A stretch of DNA of 64,000 nucleotides. Source: Sistotremastrum niveocremeum HHB9708. Lineage: Eukaryota > Basidiomycota > Agaricomycetes > Sistotremastrales > Sistotremastraceae. The DNA is taken from positions 298,991 to 362,990 of the forward strand of contig KV419406.1 of assembly GCA_001630475.1 (NCBI GenBank), given 5' to 3'. The notes under the pieces are model-generated. The model was not told the origin of the DNA. It saw only the letters and a list, made by a program, of their open reading frames with translations, and did not search any database. Shown piece after piece: positions 56,688 through 64,000 of this stretch. Position numbers and translations under genes: made by a program. Numbering within the stretch: position 1 is the stretch's first letter; every line of letters starts with the position of its first letter.

Positions 56688-58246
56688 TCAGCTTTCGCTG
56701 TCCTGCAACCTTTGCTGCCGCTCAGCCCATAGCAACGCGATTTGGTGCTCTGAAAAATTTGCCATCAGCACGATGCATTGATGCATGCAGTTGGAGACCC
56801 ACTCAGCATCGGTCGCAACACCAACTCTGCTGCCTCGACAAGCCTGTAAACGAACGCTTCAAGCCGATCCAAATGATGTCGATACAGCCAGTAATAACAT
56901 CCAAAACTCGCGATCGTGACAACGCTGATCTTGTTGAAGGATGCAGAATTGCTTCCAAAATGCACGTATTTCTTCAACCCTTGGCTGATGGCAAGAATTC
57001 CAAGAACAACTGGGGACGTAATTAGAGCTGTTATTTCCTATAGGCAGACTTTTGTCAACAGAAGCTCAACATTCATCAAGACACTTACATTAATATGCGG
57101 CACGAGAGTCTCTCCGGCCTTCTCCAACCAAAGGTAGCTCTTGTCACTCATAGCCGCGGTGAAAATCATTCGTCGAAGAAGACGAAGACCGCATTCAGTG
57201 AATTGGGCGTAGATGGGAATAAGGGTCCTCTCCGAGGTGAACCTCATCCGCCCATGAGCTTGCCAAATTGCCGCAACAGCCTTATTAAGAAAGCGTCCCT
57301 GGTGCCGCAGCGGTACCTGCTGAGTACGACATATGCGATAGACCATGGGTATGAATTGCGCCAGCTCCATGACGCGGTCTGGAAACCTATAATCGCCAGG
57401 CAGATCCCGATCGCTTTGGTCCGTGCAGAATTGAGCGTCGGCGTGCGCGGCATGGAGATAGAATCGTTCGAAGTAGGGCGTCAACCATGCTTGCAAGGCT
57501 TGAGCACCGCCGGCTAGAAGAGCACCGCCGGCAACGGCCTTGAAGAGGTTAGAGAGGAGTATCGGCGGAAATGCGGACGGGATGCCAGTAACTGGATCTG
57601 CTGTCGTAAACCAGTTGACTATCTGCCATTGTTCATCTCTTGGTATCCGTATGTCGGGGCAGTTCAAAAGCCCAAGTTTGACCGTAAGATGAGCTAGGAC
57701 TGCGTCGTGACTGAGGCAGATTGTGCGATCCTTCCGGTATGAGGTTAGCCTATACGAGCGAGAAGCTGAAGCACGGTGACGCACGGTGTGCTCTTTCTTC
57801 GAGCGAGCATTCCGTTCCAACCAGGTGGCAGCACTCAGACCGATTTCGTGCTCGCCCCAAGTTTCGAGCAATTTATTGGTCGCCAAACCTACGATTATAT
57901 TGTCAATGATCAGAATGCACGCCGTCTCTGCAATGCAACTCGTACCTGAAAAAGGATCTGGTTCGGGCCATATACATGGCCAATCCGATGGCGCTTTCGA
58001 TTCTTCGCCGGCTTGATTGGTAGGATGGCAATTGAAGACTACCAAATGTATCGCACGGGTAAGACGGGGGTGGATGGGATTGAAGTCCTCGGGAACACGC
58101 GATCTGCTGATTTCGGACTGTAGCTCTTTGTATGGGAGGCCTTGCAGCAGACGTAGGTTGGGGACATAACCAGGTTCTGGTTCTGGTTCGGGACTGGGGC
58201 TGCGTGAACCTTCGGAAGAGGTGGTGTCTGTGTCGTTGTCAAGCAT
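56688..58246 (-). CDS. Orphan-family protein (gene B), paralogue of gene A
   Basis: Exons run from ATG 58246 (Ser/Pro/Glu-rich start with PEPEPEPGY) through VVFNCHP, a 57-nt intron (donor GTACGA), TNKLLETWGEHEIGLSAA, and a second short intron before KDRTICLSHD. Then come LGLLNCPDIRIPRDEQWQ, FKAVAGGALLAGGAQALQAWLTPY, ECGLRLLRRM and ETLVPHIN. An exon with TSPVVLGILAISQGLKKYVHF and WLYRHHLDRLEAFVYRLVEAAELVL follows, and a last short exon ends RLQDSES with TGA at 56688-56690. Several introns are multiples of three and read through without stops. The hydrophobic Gly/Ala segments could associate with membrane, but no clear topology is seen. Function unknown. Confidence 0.78.
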
Positions 58247-60462
58247 CGGGGATCGCGAGATGTATCAAGGTTGGAGGAGCTGCAGAGATGCGTGGTAAAA
58301 GCCAGCGGCAGGGGCGTCGTCGTTCTCGTGTTCGGGTCGCGTCGGCATCACGTGATCGCGCGCCCTCCGCCTTCGCCGTCACTGGTTAGCGCGTCGGGAT
58401 GTGTTGTGACTTTTCGAGTCGCGCGCTGAGCTTCCGGTCAAAGGGGACCTCGTGCCAGTCAACATCCCAAGTGTGTCCCTTAGCCTCACGGACACGTTCA
58501 AGATGAGCTGGTACCACCCAAAATTTGACAGTGGGTTTTTATTGATCCATCCTCAGTATGTAGGAGTTGTATTCAAGATGATCTTTCTTGCAGTGGTAAA
58601 CGTGTTATATCTCTTAAAGTTCTGACAGGATCACATACCTTGAACGCGAAATTTCGAGCATATCCAACGATGGCCGATTTTCTTTGCTCGGCCGGCCCTC
58701 AGAATTATTTCTTTGCTGCAAAATAATATGGTCACCATCGCCCGGCTCTTTAAGTCTTGTAACGGGCATTGACAGATCCTTGAGCGAGTCCAAGAGAAAA
58801 TACAAAGGCGAGTGAGACCAGTGAGACTGTGAGACCGCGCAGGAGATGACTCAAGGTAAAGTTGAGGCGGAAAATATTCGCCCCGACTTGCCCGTTCCTA
58901 ACTGAGAGCAAAGGGTCCACTCTCAACTATCGATTATTTAGCGAGGACGAAGAAGGCCATCTTCTGTGAGTCAAGAAACTACGTTTTTGGTCTCAGCTGT
59001 TGCGTAAAAGATCCCATTTTTAGTGAGTTAGAAAGCTTTCTGATCGTCTCTGTACCGATAATCAGACGCAGGCTCTCGAGTCTCCACAAAACTGGATTAC
59101 GACTACCCAGGATTGTTCACGGCCTTGAAACGAGTTTCAAATACCAAGAGGCTTACTAGTTCTCCTGCTGCATGACATTTTCTAACTCTCTTGGAAGAAC
59201 TGGTCTGCCTTCTGAACCAGAGATCAACCAGGAAGCCTGTGACCATGCAGCACCGATGAAGAGGGTGACATCGCGTTGCATCAGCCACGTCTGATTCTTC
59301 CAAATTTGCAATGCAATGATCGGACGCGACGGTCTGCCCTTGCTTCATGGTGCCAACTCGTCACTGTGTACCACGGCCGCCGTCACTGAAGAAGCGAGGC
59401 TCAGGAACCTGGGCAAGCAATCCAGCAAGTGTGTTGTCACCCCTCAGGTTGAACATCCATTTTTATCAAGAATGTCAGCACAATGTTTGTTGTCTCGGTG
59501 TGTTGCCTATTTTTTGTCGACATTCTTCTCTGAAGTTCACATCTCGCCGCCGTCAGGTTCCACAAAAACTAGTGTTCATACGCATCTGAATCCCCCTGAG
59601 CATGGCGGAGCGTATGATCATGACACCAAATGGCAAGATTGCTACCAATTAGTGCAATTACTGATCATGTCGCACCCTTCATGATAATGTACAGAAGGGT
59701 GTCCATTCGGGTTGTCAACCCTTGACAATTGATCATGGTCTATCATTGTCTCCACACTTTTATGCGATCAAAGTGTCTCCCCGTACCCGCACTGAGCTAG
59801 TGGTAAGACTGATGCAAACTTCAGGTATCTCGACGAGAGATGATAGCTGCACCCTTAGTAAATTTTATCGAACAGATTTGGTTTCTATCAGACGATGCCC
59901 TAATTTTTACGAGCTCAGAACGCCATACGGCCGTACTCAGATAATACGACTAGTACATGGACTCCTCTGCGCCTGACATACGCACGCAGCATGGTCCCGA
60001 ATTGATCGGAAAGTGTGAGCACTAGCAACTCATGCTCATGATTGATGGCTCTGTTCCGGCAACCAGCATAACCGAATAACTCCCATGAGAGCTGCGAGAC
60101 CCAGCCAGAATGTAGTATGCGCCATTTACAATTGATTGATGGGGACGGTCCATCCAGGTTAGGTGAGCGTGAATCGCAAGGAAAGACTTGATGGGGAAGT
60201 CGAAGAGAACATCACGAAGCACCGACGCTCAATATTCATGCATCAATTTGCGAGATCAAACTTCATGAGAAATAACACGAGACATTCCAATCTTAGACCC
60301 AGCGCCTGCTAGATCAAGTTGAGCCAGCTGTCGAGCGGAAGAGAGGGCTGCTTCCGACTGCCGGCTCTATCTCTCGTGCCCGTGACGACCGCCTCCCAAG
60401 TTCGTCTCTGCGTCCCACACACTCACTAGGCCTCGCTCACGAGGGGTCTCCTCGCAGCGGCC
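58247..60462. other. Intergenic stretch of 2.2 kb
   Basis: Both flanking genes start outwards from this stretch, gene B leftwards and Rictor rightwards, so it holds two promoters. Near 58351 there is CACGTG beside GCGCGC. No gene or repeat in the middle is supported. Confidence 0.5.
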
Positions 60463-63400
60463 ATGCCCTCAACGCTTGACATGAATGGGAACGGTGGCAT
60501 CAACATCGCCATCCCCCGTCGATCAACCGAGGGCCAGGGGGGTCATTCGGTTTCGACGATTGCGTCCAATATCAGCCTTATACCTACGGATCTGAATGAG
60601 CTGGATAACGATCTCAAGGGAAGAGATCTTGCTGATCAGGTATTTACATTCTCTGCCTCAAATTGCCTGGGTGGCATTTGGGCTAATGTCTGTCCTTATG
60701 ATATAGTTGGAGTACCTCAACGGCCTACTTCAGAAAGCCACACGGATACGAAATGGAGCAGAGAACCTACTTGAAGCGTCTCAACCCCGAGTTAGTCTAT
60801 CGCCCCTCCAACCACTGCTTGCTGAACGGAGTTGATAGGATAATCTGAGAAGACAGATTGAGCTAGAATTATTGGCCTCACATAACAGAATCACCACCAT
60901 CAAGGCGAAGATGGATGCTCTGCGCGAACAAGCAGGCTCTTCTCGTGGTCTTCGGAAGAAGACACTGCCCCTCGCGCCACCTCCCAGTGCCTCGAATATT
61001 ATCGCTGGGAGCGTCCTGACTCCTCCGAACTCCAATTCTAATCTCAAACGAGACCGAGGGAGCCAATCAACTTCCCAATCCGAGTTTCCAGACAAAGGTA
61101 CTTTCTTTCATTTCACAGAATGTGTTGTCTAAGGATATCAAAGATGATTTTCGGACGGCCATAAACCATGCCAATCAGTGTCTCAAAACACTCTCTGTAT
61201 ACGCTCGCCATCCATCCGCAACCTCTCCCCTGACACCTCCATCGGCATCTTCATCAGGATCGGCGCCAAATTCCATTCTCTCCATGTCAAACTCAAATGG
61301 AATCCTCGGTTCCGCCGGTTTAAGCAACGGGACCACAGCTGGAGGTGTTCCAACAAGTGAAATAGATCTTGATAAAGCGAGGGCGGACGTTATGAACCGT
61401 CTCGTGGGGATCATGCAGCGTAATTTGAGGGTGCGATACGAGGTCGATATTAATGATGTCGTTCGCGGGTACGTTTTCTCTATTATCCTGAGCTCTGGAT
61501 GGACATTGAACCTTGCTTTGCTATAGTGTGACTCCGGCGCTGGCGGACTCGGCGAGTCGAGAGACTCGTGCATGCGCGTACAGACTTTTGAGGCATACAT
61601 TGACAGATGTCCAATCTGTGCTTACACTCCTCTCCTCTCCTTCTTCGCCGTCCCAAACTTCGCCGTCTCCTTCAACACCCAATCTCATTCCTACACCTGT
61701 CCAGACACTCAATCTAGAGTGGTACATCCTCCGCACCCTCCTTCGTCCCTCCCCATCTACCCCAACCCATACCCAGTCCGCTTCGCACACCGCAGGCCAA
61801 AACTCTCAAAATCAATCCGAGAAAGCCCAACTCGAAGCATCCACCCAAGCCGAGCGTGCTCAATCCCTCCTCCTCATCCGGTCCATCGTCGAAATCGGCT
61901 CCACTCGACATCCACCCTCGTACAAGGGCCCTGGAAGCGGATTCTGTCCTCTTCCTCCTTCTATTATGCGTGCGCTCATAGCTATTGCGGACGCACCGAC
62001 TTCGGTACCCGGAGGTACCGAGGACGTGCTGAGGATGAGCTGTCTCGAACTCTTGGCCGAGATCTGTGAGTCGTCCAAAATACTGCTAAACACTGCTAGC
62101 AAGCACCATAACTGATGATGGCGGATAGTGTTGATTGACATAGATCTATGCTACAGAACGGGCGCGATGAGAGTACTGTTGAACACGCTCGTGGACGGGC
62201 CAGTTGAGTTGGGGATGGTCATCGCACAGGCGTTTCTCGTTATTGTCGATTCGCCCAGAACGAGAGTTTATATGCGGCCTCGAATCGATCTTGAGGTAAC
62301 TCTCCTCCTTTCTCCGTATTCATCGACTAAATATGTTGCCAGATTGCATTATCAGGAATTACAGACATCTATAAATCCCGCAAAGAAGAACCACAAGTCA
62401 ATACTCACGAGCGATCCGGAACGGGAACCAAAACGATGACAACCCAGGGGATGAACATATCTATTGTCTCAAGCATGCTAAAGTCGTGGAGCGGGTTGAT
62501 GTATCTCTGTATGGACGATATGAGCGCTATTAGGTCTATCATCGACACTTTGCGTATACCTTCGTCCCAGTCTACCAATACCATTCAAGGAATGGCCGGG
62601 TTCGGCGAATCAGGGGCAGCTGCGGATGGGAGAGAAGGAGTGTTGGATATGTTTTTTGGGCTATTTAATATTAGACCACCGAAGTGGTATCAGGAATTTA
62701 TTGCGGGGCGGAGATTAACGAGTACGTCGCCTCTATTCACTCGTTCTTCTCAAAATTTCTAAATGACTTGCGATAGTTTACCGACGGAGTAAACACTTTA
62801 CTGAAGATGACTCTCTTCAATCCGGAGGGTCAGGATTGGGACCCGGCTCTGCTGTACCAGGTGGGAGCGGTCCTGGAATCGCGGGTGGATACGGTGGATA
62901 TGATGAACCGAGAAGAGGAGTGGAGAGGTTAAACCTCACCGATCAATTCATTTCGCTTTTGTTGATGATACTGAACAAAGCCGGGTTATTCGACGTACGT
63001 CCCTCTTTCCTTTCGTGGAATGGAGTATAATACTAACGACACGATGCAGGCATTGATTGGCTTAGTAGAGGAGGCAAATGCTGGAAAGGCTCTGATACGA
63101 AAAGCAACTCTCCTGATCGGCGAAATACTTCAAATTGCAAATCGAGTACTTCCACCGCCCCTAGCCGCCCAAATTCAGGCAGGTCCCTCTCCTTGCGGTT
63201 TGACTGTGAAATAACCTCGACTTGTTCGCCCTTTCTGTTTTTGACAATCTAGAGCCTCCCAAGATTGTTCGAATTAGCAGCTGCGTTCGATCCTTGGGAT
63301 GAAGAAGAGGGAATGGCAAGAATAGTGGGCACGTCAACGCTCAGTTCGATCGACTCGTTCAACCGGAATCGATCACGTCTTCAACCTCAATCTCTCTCTT

Positions 63401-64000
63401 CGCCTTCGAAACCGACTCACTCACATTCGCATCCTCATCTCGCCGCTCATTCTCACCGTCATCGAGCCCTCTCGAACTCAACAACGAACGAAGATCCAAT
63501 GCGTCGGCAAATGGATCAAGTGAAGCTCAAAATAGGGCTATCGATCGACGACAAGTCTTTCCAGTCTCTCCTTCTCGAGACACAGGTCATGTTGACTCCT
63601 GATCATACGAAATGGAACTTCGACACTCTGTTAGGGTTGATCGAGGGTCCGTTGTTGAATTCGAAGCGGTTAGAGGAGACGGTGCGGGTTAGCAAGTTTA
63701 CGAGGAAGTTGATGGGATTCTTTCATCCCTTCAACCATCGCTTTTCGGAGATCAAGAATACGAAGGTACATCTCCCTCCTACTTCCCACTTGCATGGGAA
63801 TTGACAGTCTCGGTTCAGGCGAATCACAAGTGGGTGCGGCTGGGATGTATTCTGCTGCAGACAATGTTGGCGAGTCAAGAAGGACAACGTTATCTCGCGA
63901 ATGAAGACCCTCTATTGAAACAGATCGTCGCCTGTTTTGCTCAGCTTGATCCCGTAAGCTACCTTTTCCTCCTCGTCGGCGTCATCTGCTAATTTCAATC
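60463..64000 (+). CDS. Rictor/Avo3/Ste16-type TORC2 subunit, N-terminal part
   Basis: ATG 60463 starts a multi-exon gene that runs off the window. The N-terminus has an HR1-like coiled-coil (LEYLNGLLQKATRIRNGAENLLE, then RRQIELELLASHNRITTIKAKMDALREQA). The Rictor N-terminal helical repeat domain follows, with VTPALADSASRETRACAYRLLRHTL, LLIRSIVEIGSTR, GAMRVLLNTLVDGPVELG, FFGLFNIRPPKWYQEF, LTDQFISLLLMILNKAGLFDALI, and the activation-loop-like LFELAAAFDPWDEEEG. Rictor is the scaffold of TOR complex 2, which controls AGC kinases, actin and membrane stress responses. Introns are about 50-60 nt, and Ser/Pro-rich linkers between helices are long. It reads without lesions as far as seen. Confidence 0.92.

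Noticed and set aside
59316-59684. 122-codon frame in the gene B-Rictor intergenic region
   Set aside because: Composition and overlapping frames look random, and nothing resembles a domain.
1-64000. CRISPR arrays, rRNA genes, operons and ribosome-binding sites
   Set aside because: None seen; gene structure is eukaryotic with spliceosomal introns throughout.

Overview
The window looks like a gene-dense arm of an Agaricomycete (mushroom-forming basidiomycete) genome. Genes are split by many short GT-AG introns of about 45-60 nt, and they include a TORC2 Rictor homologue, a Ufd2-type U-box ligase, a fungal aquaglyceroporin, a phenylalanine/tyrosine ammonia-lyase, a PPWD1-type cyclophilin and F-box/leucine-rich proteins. 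It carries an unusually heavy load of DNA transposons, gene duplicates and broken genes. One 655-base assembly gap lies at 11819-12473. All gene models were read by eye from the sequence, so exon edges are approximate.

Layout. 1-3600: end of a hAT-type element, two small tandem repeats and a decayed coding-like stretch. 3603-3892: a complete 290-bp hAT-type MITE. 4437-6109: an orphan-family gene (gene A) with paired CACGTG boxes upstream. 6424-8964 (minus): a decayed cyclophilin-WD40 gene. 9284-9645 (minus): a tiny Ser/Tyr/Asn/Gly-rich protein. 10078-11764 (minus): an aquaglyceroporin whose readable start lies inside a hAT-type element (11728-12590). 13201-16144 (minus): an ammonia-lyase cut by one hAT-type element in its coding core (14178-14693), with a second just upstream of its ATG (16165-16815). 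17676-19176 (minus): an unrecognised gene. 19215-22890: a shrunken copy of the 43.2-49.5 kb segment. 23695-24529 and 29168-30002: an inverted pair of 835-bp repeats flanking an F-box-like gene (24757-26137).

30263-40955 is the most striking object: a 10.7-kb mobile element with imperfect 32-bp terminal inverted repeats, T-rich subterminal arrays in mirror orientation, and a second conserved inner inverted repeat. It carries a minus-strand DDE integrase with a helix-turn-helix and two long plus-strand genes of no recognised family. A weaker minus-strand candidate lies between those two.

41406-42839: alpha/beta hydrolase. 43209-47580: Ufd2-like ligase. 48110-51331: large secreted Ser/Asp/Thr-rich protein. 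51890-52783: acidic protein. 54765-56225 (minus): F-box protein. 56688-58246 (minus): gene B, a paralogue of gene A. 58.3-60.4 kb: no gene seen. 60463-64000: N-terminal part of Rictor/Avo3, running off the window.

The main theme is transposons rewriting host genes. Four of five hAT-type insertions can be placed to the base by 8-bp target duplications. Two hit PAL and one supplies a start codon to the aquaporin, which also carries a 5-bp scar shaped like a Tc1/mariner excision footprint.
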